This document shows, piece after piece, positions 19,751 to 28,472 of a stretch of DNA of 64,000 bases (its first letter is position 1; each line of letters starts with the position of its first letter). The notes under the pieces are model-generated. The model was given only the letters and a program-made list of their open reading frames with translations, made no database searches and was not told the DNA's origin. This DNA is from CAZBRS01 sp964494475 (GTDB lineage Bacteria; Myxococcota_A; UBA9042; CAZBRS01), in assembly GCA_964494475.1 (NCBI GenBank), contig CAZBRS010000016.1, positions 1-64,000 of the forward strand, written 5' to 3'. Position numbers and translations under genes: made by a program.

Positions 19751-20316
19751 CGCGGCGCCTCGACGTCGGGCCCCACGATGTTGCCCAGGCGCAGCAGCTT
19801 GGAGCTGAAGCGCAGACCGCTGGCCTGCACCTCGGCCAGGTTGATGTCGAAGCGTACGTAGGGCCCCTCGCGACGAAGGTTGATGAGCACGCCCCGCTCG
19901 GCGGCGCCCGGCGTGTCGGCCACCGTGAGGATGGGGCGGCCGTGGGTGCGGCCGAGCACGGCGTCGAGCGAGGCGATGGCGTCGGCCGAGAGCCACACCA
20001 CGTGAGCCTGCGCCACCTGCTCGGGGCGGTCGACGTGCTGCACCTGGAAGCGCCGGTTCTTCACCGTCTGCGAGCGGGCGACCTGCTCGAGGAACGTGAG
20101 CACGGCGCCCTTGCCCAACACGGCGAGCACGAAGGGGTCGGCGGGCGAGGTGAACGCCGTCGCGGGCCAGTCGACGAAACGGCAGAAGCGCTCGAGGAAC
20201 TCGGCCTTGACGCGTGCCTCGTCGTAGACCTGCCCCACCTCGGCCGACGCCACGGCCGAGAAGAGGAGGGCAAGCACGATCAGCCCGCCCCGGAGCCTCA
20301 GACGCACGCACTCCAT
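19747..20316 (-). CDS. YfiR-family periplasmic regulator
   Basis: A 189-residue protein with a signal peptide (about 1-25, cut likely after VASA) and a YfiR/DUF4154 domain: an early KAEFLERFCRFVDWP, a middle FVLAVLGKG, and a C-terminal GVLINLRREGPYVRFDINL and GLRFSSKLLRL. YfiR is a periplasmic repressor of the diguanylate cyclase YfiN in Pseudomonas; here the probable target is the coupled histidine kinase. Start ATG 20316; the promoter TTGACG-18-TACCAT lies at 20366-20395. The divergent TonB-dependent receptor shares the intergenic region, so the three genes likely form a nutrient-sensing and uptake unit. Confidence 0.88.
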   Translation of the reverse strand: MECVRLRLRGGLIVLALLFSAVASAEVGQVYDEARVKAEFLERFCRFVDWPATAFTSPADPFVLAVLGKGAVLTFLEQVARSQTVKNRRFQVQHVDRPEQVAQAHVVWLSADAIASLDAVLGRTHGRPILTVADTPGAAERGVLINLRREGPYVRFDINLAEVQASGLRFSSKLLRLGNIVGPDVEAPR

Positions 20317-20365
20317 CCTTGGAACCCCCGGAGGCCCCCATCATCTGCGAAGCTCGTATGAACCA

Positions 20366-20395
20366 ATGGTAATCCGAGCCGCGCTACGCCGTCAA
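20366..20395 (-). promoter_or_regulatory. Predicted promoter of the yfiR-kinase operon
   Basis: Minus strand: TTGACG, 18 bases, TACCAT, about 50 bases before the ATG at 20316. Its -35 lies only eight bases from the -35 of the opposite promoter, so the two are back to back. Confidence 0.45.
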
Positions 20396-20403
20396 CAGAC
20401 CGC

Positions 20404-20432
20404 TTGGCTTTTCCCCGGTCCTCGGCTACCCT
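20404..20432 (+). promoter_or_regulatory. Predicted promoter of the TonB-dependent receptor gene
   Basis: TTGGCT (20404-20409), 17-base spacer, TACCCT (20427-20432) preceded by CGGC. The ATG at 20475 lies 42 bases beyond the -10. Confidence 0.55.
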
Positions 20433-20474
20433 GGGGCCGTAGCAAGAAACGAAACGAACGTGCAGGAAGCTCCG

Positions 20475-22505
20475 ATGCCCTGCCGAATCTTCCACGTGCT
20501 CGCCCTCGTCCTCGCCGTGGGCCTCGGGTTGCCGGGACCCGCGGTCGCCGAGAGCGCCGGTTCTTCACAGGAGCCAGAGAACGGGCTCTCCTCCATGAGC
20601 CTCGAGGACCTCATGGAGGTCCCGGTGGCGGTGGCGCTGCCCTCGCACCCGCGTTGCCTGCCCCAGGCCCCGGGCATCGTCACCGTGGTGACCCGCGACG
20701 AGATCGTGCAGTCGGGTGCGCGCGACCTGATCGACGTGCTCTCGTTCGTGCCGGGCTTCCACCCGGCGCTCGACGTTCAGGGCGCGATCGGCTTCGGCGT
20801 GCGCGGCAACTGGGGCCACGAGGGCAAGGTGCTCTTCCTGCTCGACGGGCTCGAGCTGAACGAGCTCGACTACTCGACGGCGGTCGTGGGCAACCGCTAC
20901 CCCCTCGACCAGATCGAGCGCATCGAGATCATCCGCGGGCCGGGCTCGGTGGTCTATGGCGGCTTCGCCGAGCTCGCCGTCGTCAACCTCGTGACCCGCT
21001 CCGCCGACACGGTGAACGGCGCGACGCTGTCGTCCACGCTGGGCGTCACGAAGGGCTCCCTCTCCCGACGCACGGCCAGCGTGTTCGCGGCCGCTCCCGT
21101 CAAGGACATCGAAGGCCTCGACGTCAGCGTGGGCGCGTTCCTGGGCGAAGGCCAGTTGAGCGACCGCGTCTACGTCGACCGCGCCGGACGCACCCTCGAC
21201 CTGGCGGGCAACTCGGCCAAGGATCCGGGCTACCTGAACGTGGCCGTGCGCTTCCACGAAACGCTGGTGCGCTTCGTCGTCGACCAGTACCGCACGACCA
21301 CCGGCGACGGCTTCGGCGAGGCCCTGACGGCCCCCGTGACGATGGACTTCCCGTCCTACCTGGCCGAGGCCCGCACGCGCCTCGACCTGGGGGCGAACGT
21401 CGCGCTGCACCCGCGCTTCACGTTCAAGCGCCAGCTGCCCTGGCGCGTGCTCGACCCGGCCTCGAGCCTGTTCGTCAACCGCTACGTCGAACGGTACACG
21501 GGCAGCCTGCACGGCACCTGGGACCCCCTGCCCTCGCTGCACGTGCTGGTCGGCTCCGACGCCGCCTTCGACCGGGCCGGGCTGCTCGACCGGCGCGTCA
21601 TCGGCCTGCACCGCCCCTACAGCAATGGGAAGGCGGCCGTGGCGTACCAGGACGTGGCCACCCTCGGCCAGGTGGCCTGGGCCAACGACTACGTGAACGT
21701 CACCGCGGGCGTTCGGCACGAGTTCCACTCGGTGACGGGGCACAGCTGGGTACCCCGCATCGACCTCACGCACAGCTTCGACTGGCTGCACCTCAAGCTG
21801 CTGTACGCGCACGCCTTCCGCTCTCCCGGCGTGCAGAACCTGGCCCTCAACCCCGATCTCTCGCCCGAGCGCACCATCGTGGCCCAGGCCGAGGTGGCGG
21901 CCACGTTGGGGCGCTACCTCCTGCTCTCGACCAGCGGGTTCTTCACCTCGATCCGGCAGGCCATCGTGTACCAGGCGGTCGAGCAGGGGGGCGTCGCGAT
22001 CGAGTCGTACGAGAACGGCAATCGCACCGGCACCTGGGGCGGCGACGTCACGCTGAACGCGCGCCACCCGCGGGCGTGGGCCAACCTGACCTGGTCGTTC
22101 TACTCGGCCCGCGGCGTGAACGAGGTCGGCGCCTACCGCGTGCCGGGCAACGCGGACCAGATGCTCGCGTTCCCGGCGCACAAGGTCACGCTGAACGGTG
22201 CGCTCAACGTGACCGAGCGCTTCTTCGTGAGCCCGTCGCTCATCGTGCTGGGGCCCCGCTACGGGCTCGAAGGCCCCACGCCCGACGGCTCGACCCGCGC
22301 GCACCGGTTCGACGCCACGGTGCTCGCGAACGTGCACCTGGGGCTCCGCAACGTGCTCTTCCCCGGGTTCCACGTGAGCGCCGGCGTCTTCAACCTGTTC
22401 GACGTCGACGCGCCGTACATCCAGGCCTACGACGGCGGCCACGCGCCCATCCCGGGCGCGTCGCGCGAGTTCGTGGCGCGCTTCGAATACGCCACGGCGT
22501 TCTGA
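20475..22505 (+). CDS. TonB-dependent outer-membrane receptor
   Basis: A 676-residue outer-membrane protein. A signal peptide (about 1-26) precedes a motif SLEDLMEVPVAVA, typical of the N-terminus of vitamin- and oligosaccharide-type receptors. The plug domain follows (VVTRDEIVQSGARDLIDVLS, then DGLELNELDYS and IERIEIIRGPGSVVYG, a standard plug signature). The barrel ends in an aromatic C-terminus (FARFEYATAF-like). I chose ATG 20475 because AGGA lies eight bases upstream; the GTG at 20460 overlaps that site. It is divergent from the YfiR/kinase operon, a recurrent arrangement suggesting its expression or signal is linked to that sensor. The imported ligand is unknown. Confidence 0.9.
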   Translation: MPCRIFHVLALVLAVGLGLPGPAVAESAGSSQEPENGLSSMSLEDLMEVPVAVALPSHPRCLPQAPGIVTVVTRDEIVQSGARDLIDVLSFVPGFHPALDVQGAIGFGVRGNWGHEGKVLFLLDGLELNELDYSTAVVGNRYPLDQIERIEIIRGPGSVVYGGFAELAVVNLVTRSADTVNGATLSSTLGVTKGSLSRRTASVFAAAPVKDIEGLDVSVGAFLGEGQLSDRVYVDRAGRTLDLAGNSAKDPGYLNVAVRFHETLVRFVVDQYRTTTGDGFGEALTAPVTMDFPSYLAEARTRLDLGANVALHPRFTFKRQLPWRVLDPASSLFVNRYVERYTGSLHGTWDPLPSLHVLVGSDAAFDRAGLLDRRVIGLHRPYSNGKAAVAYQDVATLGQVAWANDYVNVTAGVRHEFHSVTGHSWVPRIDLTHSFDWLHLKLLYAHAFRSPGVQNLALNPDLSPERTIVAQAEVAATLGRYLLLSTSGFFTSIRQAIVYQAVEQGGVAIESYENGNRTGTWGGDVTLNARHPRAWANLTWSFYSARGVNEVGAYRVPGNADQMLAFPAHKVTLNGALNVTERFFVSPSLIVLGPRYGLEGPTPDGSTRAHRFDATVLANVHLGLRNVLFPGFHVSAGVFNLFDVDAPYIQAYDGGHAPIPGASREFVARFEYATAF

Positions 22506-22567
22506 CAGGGATTGCGTTCCAACCCGCGCAGTGGTACGGAACTGGCCGTTTCCGCGGAGGGTTCGGC

Positions 22568-23560
22568 ATGAAGGTGCTGGTGACGGGGGCCTCGGGGCAC
22601 GTGGGGGGCAACCTGGTGCGTGCGCTGCTGGCGCGGGGCGACCAGGTGCGCGTGACGGTGCACGGCGACGAGCGCGCCCTCGCGGGGTTGCCCGTCGAGC
22701 GCGTGGCGGCCGACACGCGCGACGCGCGTCAGGTGCGCGCGGCGGTCGACGGCGTCGAGCTCGTATTCCACTCGGCCGCGGTCATCTCGATCGACGGCGG
22801 GCGGGGCGGCGTGGTCGAGGCCACCAACGTGGCGGGGCCGAGGAACGTGGCCGAGGCCTGCCTCGACGCAGGCGTGCGCCGGTTGGTGCACGTATCGTCC
22901 ATCCACGCCCTCTCGCAGCAGCCCCTCGACGCACCCATCGACGAGGCCCGCCCCTGGGCCTTCGAGGCCGATCGCGGCGTGCCCGCCTACGACGCCTCGA
23001 AGGGCCGCGGCGAGCGCGAGGTGCTGGCGGTGGTGGAGCGCGGCCTCGACGCCACCCTCTGCAATCCGGGCGGCATCATCGGCCCCTTCGACTTCAAGCC
23101 CTCGCGCATGGGGCGCGTGATCCTCGACATCGCAGAGCGGAAGCTGCCGGCCCTGGTGCCGGGCGGCTTCATCTGGGTCGACGTGCGCGACGTGGTGGCC
23201 GGCCTGCTGGCCGCCGCCGAGCGCGGGCGCACGGGCGAGCGCTACCTGCTCACTGGCGAGTGGGCGCCGGTAACGCAGGTCGCGGCCTTCGTGCGCGAAG
23301 CCACGGGAGTGAAGCTGCCGGGCACCTCGCCCATGTGGGCCGCGCGGATGGGCGCGCCCTTCTTCCAGGCCTGGGGCCGCCTGCGGCGCCGCGAGCCCCT
23401 CTACACCGGCGAGTCGCTGCGGGCGCTGCGCTGGAACCCCGCGGTCAGCCACGAGAAGGCCGCCCGCGAGCTCGGCTTCGCGCCCCGGCCACTCCGCGAC
23501 ACCGTCGTCGACTCGGTGGCCTGGTTCCGCGACGCCGGCGTGCTGCGAGACCCCTCATGA
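22568..23560 (+). CDS. NAD-dependent epimerase/dehydratase, 3beta-hydroxysteroid dehydrogenase-like
   Basis: A 330-residue extended short-chain dehydrogenase. The NAD(P) motif is GASGHVG (7-13). The active site comprises Ser in VSSIHAL (about 110) and YDASK (141-145). FHSAAVIS, NPGGIIGPFDFKPS and the substrate loop VPGGFIWVDVRDVV fit the 3beta-HSD/dihydroflavonol reductase branch. It would oxidise or reduce a hydroxyl on a lipid-like substrate. ATG 22568 follows GGAGG. The stop overlaps the start of the steroid 5alpha-reductase-like gene (ATGA), strongly suggesting consecutive steps on one steroid- or isoprenoid-like substrate (inference). It lies 62 bases after the TonB receptor and may be co-transcribed with it. 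Confidence 0.87.
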   Translation: MKVLVTGASGHVGGNLVRALLARGDQVRVTVHGDERALAGLPVERVAADTRDARQVRAAVDGVELVFHSAAVISIDGGRGGVVEATNVAGPRNVAEACLDAGVRRLVHVSSIHALSQQPLDAPIDEARPWAFEADRGVPAYDASKGRGEREVLAVVERGLDATLCNPGGIIGPFDFKPSRMGRVILDIAERKLPALVPGGFIWVDVRDVVAGLLAAAERGRTGERYLLTGEWAPVTQVAAFVREATGVKLPGTSPMWAARMGAPFFQAWGRLRRREPLYTGESLRALRWNPAVSHEKAARELGFAPRPLRDTVVDSVAWFRDAGVLRDPS

Positions 23561-24318
23561 GCGAGGCCGACTTCTACACCGTGTTGCTCTGGTCGTGGGT
23601 CGGCGTGGCCGCGCTGTCGTTCGTCTTCCTGCTGTTCGTGACCGCGCCCTACGGCCGCCACGTGCGCGCGGGCTGGGGACCCACGGTGCCCTCGACGCCC
23701 GGCTGGGTGCTGATGGAGATCCCGGCGGTGCTGGTCTTCGGGGCGTTCGCGCTGCTGGGAGGCCGCCTGCAGGAGCCCGCCACCCTGGCCCTCAGCGCGC
23801 TCTGGATGCTGCACTACGTGAACCGCTCGCTGGTCTTCCCCTTCCGGCGCCGCGGCGGGCAGCGCCCCATGCCGCTCTCGATCGCGCTGAGCGGCCTGTT
23901 CTTCAACCTGGTGAACGGCTACCTGCAGGGCCGCTGGCTGCACACCCTCGGCCCCGTGCGCGACGCCGCCTGGATGGCCGACTGGCGCTTCTGGGTCGGC
24001 GTCGAGGTCTTCCTGGTCGGCTTCGCCCTCAACCTGCACGCCGACGCCGTGCTCCGAAACCTGCGCAAGCCCGGCGAGACGGGCTACGCCATCCCCAAGG
24101 GCGGCCTCTACCGCTTCGTGAGCTGCCCCAACTACCTGGGCGAGATGCTCGAGTGGTTCGGCTGGGCCCTCGCGACCTGGAGCCTCGGCGGGCTGGTGTT
24201 CGCCCTGTGGACGGTGGCCAACCTCGCGCCGCGCGCATTCGCGAACCATCGGTGGTACCGCGAGAAGTTCCCCGAGTACCCGAAGGAGCGGAGGGCGCTG
24301 GTGCCGTTCGTGGTGTAG
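23557..24318 (+). CDS. Steroid 5alpha-reductase family membrane enzyme
   Basis: A 253-residue polytopic membrane protein, the same size as animal SRD5A1/2. From memory of the human sequences, similarity runs end to end: GGQRPMPL, GYLQGRWL, then LRNLRKPGETGY (166-177), KGGLYRFVSC, NYLGEMLEW (192-200) and the C-terminal HRWYREKFPEYPKERRALVP. The catalytic Glu of the family fits Glu54 in WVLMEIPA (the neighbouring Gln of human SRD5A2 is Met53 here), and the Tyr fits Tyr87 in LHYVNRS. The family uses NADPH to reduce the Delta4 bond of 3-oxosteroids. Close bacterial homologues are known. Coupled to the upstream dehydrogenase by ATGA. The gene is complete; the second assembly gap begins three bases after its stop. 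Confidence 0.92.
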   Translation: MSEADFYTVLLWSWVGVAALSFVFLLFVTAPYGRHVRAGWGPTVPSTPGWVLMEIPAVLVFGAFALLGGRLQEPATLALSALWMLHYVNRSLVFPFRRRGGQRPMPLSIALSGLFFNLVNGYLQGRWLHTLGPVRDAAWMADWRFWVGVEVFLVGFALNLHADAVLRNLRKPGETGYAIPKGGLYRFVSCPNYLGEMLEWFGWALATWSLGGLVFALWTVANLAPRAFANHRWYREKFPEYPKERRALVPFVV

Positions 24319-24476
24319 GGGNNNNNNNNNNNNNNNNNNNNNNNNNNNNNNNNNNNNNNNNNNNNNNNNNNNNNNNNNNNNNNNNNNNNNNNNNNNNNNN
24401 NNNNNNNNNNNNNNNNNNNNNGTTCCCCGAGTACCCGAAGGAGCGGAGGGCGCTGGTGCCGTTCGTGGTGTAGGGG
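24267..24476. repeat. Second 100-N gap flanked by identical 55-base direct repeats (assembly artefact)
   Basis: N fills 24322-24421; bases 24267-24321 and 24422-24476 are identical. The right copy duplicates the last codons and stop of the 5alpha-reductase gene. The repeat length is the same as at the first gap. Merging the copies removes 155 bases without affecting any gene. Confidence 0.93.
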
Positions 24477-24483
24477 CAGGCCC

Positions 24484-26832
24484 CTACTCCCCTTCGATCC
24501 GGCGCCGCAGCATGGTCCCGACCCGCACCAGGTCGTCGCCCAGCCGATCGGCCGAGCAGATGTTGAGGGCCCGGCCTTCGGCGCCGAAGGCCTCGACGAA
24601 GGCCAGGTAACGGCTGCCGAGGTCGGCGCTCCCGTCGGGACCCTGGCACACGGAGGGGGCCGTCCCCGGCATGATGGCCGAGGACTCCTTGGCCGCCTCG
24701 AAGCACGCCCGCAGGCAGGTGGCGCGATAGGCGGGCTCGTCCTGCAGGAGCTCGTGGCAGGCGGTCGACTGGAACGCGTCGGGGGCATAGCACCCGCACG
24801 CCTCGGGGACCAGCAGGGAGCAACGCCGGGTCGGCCTGGCGGCGTTGCCGTGGCACTCGTCGAGGCAGGCGCGCCGGTAGGCGAGCTCCTCGTCGAGCAC
24901 GATCTGGCAGGCCTCCCTCGCCGCCACCAGGGCGGCCCGCTCGGCGGCGAAGGTGGTGTACTTCGCCACGCACGCCGTGGCGTCGGGCGAAAGGGACGCG
25001 GGATCCGCGTCGAGCAGCGGCTCGGTCAGGGCGAGCTTCTGGTCGTAGGCGCCGATGCGGGCCTCGAGCAGCAGGCAGTCGTCGACGGGCGCGGGCAGGG
25101 CGGAGGGGCTGCACCAATCGGTGGGCGGCTCGGCCAGGCACCACGCGGTGCGGCGAGCCTCCCAGTCGGGCGCCGAGACGCAATCGGCGGTGCACAGGGC
25201 CGCGTCGGCCCCGTCGCGAAGCAGCTGCGGACAGGTCGGGTCGGTCGAATCCGGCGCGTAGCACGAGCACGCGGGCTCCTGCAGCGTGGCGGTGCAAAGA
25301 TCGGGGACCAGGCACGACGCCGAGCCCCCCACCTGCACGTCGCCCACCACGGCCGCCACCAGGAGCCGCGAAGGCTCGGGCTTCACCTGCCGGTAGCGCT
25401 CCACGAGATCCGCGATGGTCAGGAGCTTCTCGGTCTGGTACGCGCACAGCTTGGTTTCGTCCAGCGACAGCGGGTTGTCGTCGCGATCGGAGCAGTCGTC
25501 CTCGTCCGAGACGAAAACCACCGCCAACCACGCGTCGGGGCGAAGGAAGTCGGGCTCGGCAGTCGCGATACCCGGACGGCACGCCGCCAGTCGATCGCGG
25601 CAGGCTTCGAGGGGGGCGGCGCCTTCGGAGCCGGCGGTGGCGATCTCGGAGCTCAGCGCCTGCAAGCGCGCGGGGATCTCGTGGCTGTGCAGTTCGCACA
25701 GGTTGGGGTGCGTCGAGTCGCAGAGATCGACGACCGACGCGGGCTCGGGCTGCAAGGCCAGCCAGCCGGCCTTCAACCCCGCCTCGAGGTTCGACTTGGC
25801 GGTGCCCTGGGCGCCCACGAGCACGAGGCAGCGCACGAGGTCGAGGTTCGCCGGACCGAGCACGGTGGGCAGGTCGGCGGGGCAGGTGTCCACGGGCGGC
25901 ACGGGGATGCAGTTTGGCTCGTAGCCCTTCTGGAGGCACACCGACCCGGGCCCTGCCTGCACGTCGCAATCCGAATCGCTCGCGCAGGCGAAGACGCAGG
26001 CCGTGTTCAAGCTGCCGTTGTCGTTCTGCACGCGGGCCGCCTGGGTCGCTCCCGAGCAGACCCAGGCGCCGGCGGCGTCCGGAAAGCGCTCGTCACAGAC
26101 CGCGTCGGTGGTACAGGGCGCCACCTGCTGGTAGGCGCACGCGGGGCCGTAGTCGACGGCGGGCTGGTTGACGAAGCGCCCCAGGCGCCCCTCGGTCCGC
26201 ACATCGGTCGTGGTGACGGCCACGCGCAGGTCGAGGTTCGGCCGCTCGCGAACCTCGGCCACCAACCGCTGCAGCTGATCGGCCAGGCGCACCTGCTCCT
26301 GACACATGGAGCTCGAGTCGTCGATCACGAACAGCAGATCCAGCTTGGCGACCGGGCAGGCGTTGGGGTGGTAGCAACGCGACGACACCAGCCCGAAGGT
26401 CAGGGCCCCGTCGAGCGTTCCGACCACCTCTGCGGCGGCGGTGTCGACGACGCTCTCGGGGAGCAGCACCCAGCGATCCTCCTCCACGGCCCCCGCCAGC
26501 AACGAGCCGACCGGCACCCCGATCGGCAACGAGGCCGCCTGGTAGGCCATCCGCAGCGTGGCCGGTCGGGCGAAGGCGAGCTCGGCGGGCAAGAGCTCGA
26601 AGGCGGTCTCCAGGGCCCCTTCGGGCGCGCCGGTGGCCTCGACCAGGCTCACCTCGACGGGCCCGGCGAGCGCCCCGGGCGGGATCTCGACCGTGGCGGC
26701 GCCCAGGGTGAGCGTGGCCCCCTCGGTTCCGACCTTGCGCACGTTGGGGACGCCCTCCTCATCGGCCAGATCGCCGCAGCGGGGCAACGACGCCGACACC
26801 AGCACGAGCGTAACGACGAGCAGCGCGCGCAT
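24484..26832 (-). CDS. von Willebrand factor A-domain lipoprotein, Cys-rich
   Basis: A 782-residue exported protein. The signal ends SLPRC (Cys19), a lipobox-like site with Arg at -1. Residues about 38-150 resemble a ZU5-type domain (LTLGAATVEIPPGALAGPVEV). A vWA domain begins LDLLFVIDDSSSM (164-176), with MIDAS residues Asp171, Ser173 and Ser175, and contains VFVSDEDDCSD in the middle. The vWA fold carries large Cys-rich inserts. Similar vWA lipoproteins are numerous in myxobacteria and are thought to be surface adhesion or scaffold proteins. ATG 26832 follows GGGGGAGGATCTC, nearly the same leader as the lipoprotein at 4057. It lies 83 bases behind the caspase-family gene and may be the last gene of the sigma-factor operon, or have its own promoter. 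Confidence 0.85.
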   Translation of the reverse strand: MRALLVVTLVLVSASLPRCGDLADEEGVPNVRKVGTEGATLTLGAATVEIPPGALAGPVEVSLVEATGAPEGALETAFELLPAELAFARPATLRMAYQAASLPIGVPVGSLLAGAVEEDRWVLLPESVVDTAAAEVVGTLDGALTFGLVSSRCYHPNACPVAKLDLLFVIDDSSSMCQEQVRLADQLQRLVAEVRERPNLDLRVAVTTTDVRTEGRLGRFVNQPAVDYGPACAYQQVAPCTTDAVCDERFPDAAGAWVCSGATQAARVQNDNGSLNTACVFACASDSDCDVQAGPGSVCLQKGYEPNCIPVPPVDTCPADLPTVLGPANLDLVRCLVLVGAQGTAKSNLEAGLKAGWLALQPEPASVVDLCDSTHPNLCELHSHEIPARLQALSSEIATAGSEGAAPLEACRDRLAACRPGIATAEPDFLRPDAWLAVVFVSDEDDCSDRDDNPLSLDETKLCAYQTEKLLTIADLVERYRQVKPEPSRLLVAAVVGDVQVGGSASCLVPDLCTATLQEPACSCYAPDSTDPTCPQLLRDGADAALCTADCVSAPDWEARRTAWCLAEPPTDWCSPSALPAPVDDCLLLEARIGAYDQKLALTEPLLDADPASLSPDATACVAKYTTFAAERAALVAAREACQIVLDEELAYRRACLDECHGNAARPTRRCSLLVPEACGCYAPDAFQSTACHELLQDEPAYRATCLRACFEAAKESSAIMPGTAPSVCQGPDGSADLGSRYLAFVEAFGAEGRALNICSADRLGDDLVRVGTMLRRRIEGE

Positions 26833-26915
26833 GAGATCCTCCCCCGGGAGCTTCCGGGTCGCAGGTGTTCCACCATGAACACGCGCGAGCGGCCAAGAAT
26901 GGGAACCCTGCTCGT

Positions 26916-28472
26916 CTACCAGGCCGCCACCCCGACGCCCAGACCCACCTGGAAGGCCCACCAGAAGCGCTGCTGCCACACGTCGTTCAGACGAACGAGG
27001 TGGTCGCCCGCGCGACCGCCGACGACCACGAACAAGCGCTCCCAGACGGGCAGGTAGGCCTGCACCGCGCCCGCCAGCGTACCCGAGGGGCCGCCACGCA
27101 ACCCGCCCACGATCAGGCGCTGCAGCTCGTAGCGCGCCTCCAGATCGGCGCCCAGGGCGACCTCGACCCAGCGCGCGTCGACGCGCCAGCCCGCGAAGGT
27201 GCCGAACCCGAGCGCTCCCCAGGTCGCGGGGAAGGTCGACGGCCCCACCTCGGCGCCCGAGCCGCAGAGCCGCGGCGCGAGCGTGAACGAACCCAGGTCG
27301 AGGCGCACGCCCAGGCTCCCCGCGTGCGCCACTCCGGGCGCCGCGAGCGGCGCGGTCGAGACCTCGTAGGTCGAGAGGAGCGCCACCCGCAATCGACCTG
27401 GGCCCCCCTTGGCCCAGGCCTGAACGGGGTCGAACGCCCGGAAGTCGCGCCGCGCGAGCAGGGTCTCGCCGTCGACCGTGAGGACCACGTTGGCCACGTC
27501 GTGCCGCGCGCCCTCGCGGCGCCCCACCGTGTAGACGCCCGTACGCAGCGCCAGGCGCCGGGCCTGCCCCGCCTCCTTGACCACCTCGGCCACCACGCTC
27601 TCGGTCTCGCGATCGATCACGTGGAACGTACCCGCCAGATCGGCGTCGAAGCGCAGCGTAGCGCGGCCGGATGCCAGGTCGGTGAGCACGACCTCTCCCC
27701 GTCCCGCGTGGCGGAACTCGTACGCGGGGTGTTGCGGGCCGCCCATGGTGCGCGAGGTCTCGACGACCGTGCGCTGGTAGGCGTAGCGGTAGGCCTCGGC
27801 GAGGGTGACCCGGCGGTCGTCGTTGACGTCGGCCGCGCCACGAAGGCCCGAGACCAGGTGGTGCGTAAAGAACGAACCGGCCAGCTCGTCGGACTCCTGG
27901 GCGCGCTCGCTGGCCGAGCTCGACGTCATCACCGCCGAGCCCGAGGCCTCGAGCGCCTCGATCAGGGTCAGGTCGAAGTCGGGGCCCGGGGTCCCGCCCT
28001 TGGCCGCCACCAGACCGCCGCTCTGGCACGAGTCGACGATGGCGATCGTGAAGGTGGCGGGGATCGCATCGACCGCCGCGCGAAACTCGGAGAAGCCGAG
28101 TCGCCCCGAGCCGAACTCGAGAGCCAGCCCGTCGGCGTGACCCGAGAAGTAGACCACGACCAGGGTCGACACGTCGGGGCCCTGCAGCGCGGCCACCTGG
28201 GCCGCCACCTCGCCCAGTTGCTCGAGCAGCCGAGCCGGCGACGAGGCCAGGACGACGCGCACCCGGCCGGGCTCGAAGCCGCCGAGCTCGACGAGCAGCG
28301 AGGCCACGCGCGCGGCGTCGCGCTCGGCGTACCGCAACCAGGGGCGGGAGGACGCCCCCTCGTTCTGGCCCGCGACCACCGCGAAACGGACCACGCGCGC
28401 CTCGGCCGGCGGAGGCCCCGCAAAGACGAGCAGCGCGAGCAGGGAGCCCGCCAGGGTCGAAGCCCACCTCAT
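26916..28472 (-). CDS. Caspase-family (peptidase C14) exported protein with C-terminal beta-rich domain
   Basis: A 518-residue protein with a signal peptide (about 1-26) and a caspase-like domain: YFSGHADG with catalytic His112, and IVDSCQSGG with catalytic Cys149. Both dyad residues are present, so it is probably an active Arg/Lys- or Asp-type endopeptidase. An Asp-rich stretch DVNDDRRVTLAEAY resembles a calcium-binding loop. Beyond about residue 250 it becomes beta-rich, with a final stretch resembling an outer-membrane barrel (C-terminus FQVGLGVGVAAW). ATG 28472 overlaps the DUF4384 stop (ATGA). Together with the ECF sigma factor and DUF4384 protein upstream it forms a cassette seen in myxobacteria-like genomes; stress-induced proteolysis or cell death is an inference. 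Confidence 0.88.
   Translation of the reverse strand: MRWASTLAGSLLALLVFAGPPPAEARVVRFAVVAGQNEGASSRPWLRYAERDAARVASLLVELGGFEPGRVRVVLASSPARLLEQLGEVAAQVAALQGPDVSTLVVVYFSGHADGLALEFGSGRLGFSEFRAAVDAIPATFTIAIVDSCQSGGLVAAKGGTPGPDFDLTLIEALEASGSAVMTSSSASERAQESDELAGSFFTHHLVSGLRGAADVNDDRRVTLAEAYRYAYQRTVVETSRTMGGPQHPAYEFRHAGRGEVVLTDLASGRATLRFDADLAGTFHVIDRETESVVAEVVKEAGQARRLALRTGVYTVGRREGARHDVANVVLTVDGETLLARRDFRAFDPVQAWAKGGPGRLRVALLSTYEVSTAPLAAPGVAHAGSLGVRLDLGSFTLAPRLCGSGAEVGPSTFPATWGALGFGTFAGWRVDARWVEVALGADLEARYELQRLIVGGLRGGPSGTLAGAVQAYLPVWERLFVVVGGRAGDHLVRLNDVWQQRFWWAFQVGLGVGVAAW

Noticed and set aside
26843..26858. Near-palindrome CCCGGAAGCTCCCGGG beside the vWA gene's ribosome-binding site
   Set aside because: One mismatched pair and G+C-rich context; likely chance, no support as an operator or riboswitch.
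24754..27057. Plus-strand frame of 767 codons across the vWA lipoprotein
   Set aside because: Shadow frame; the minus-strand protein has a signal peptide, vWA MIDAS motif and Shine-Dalgarno.
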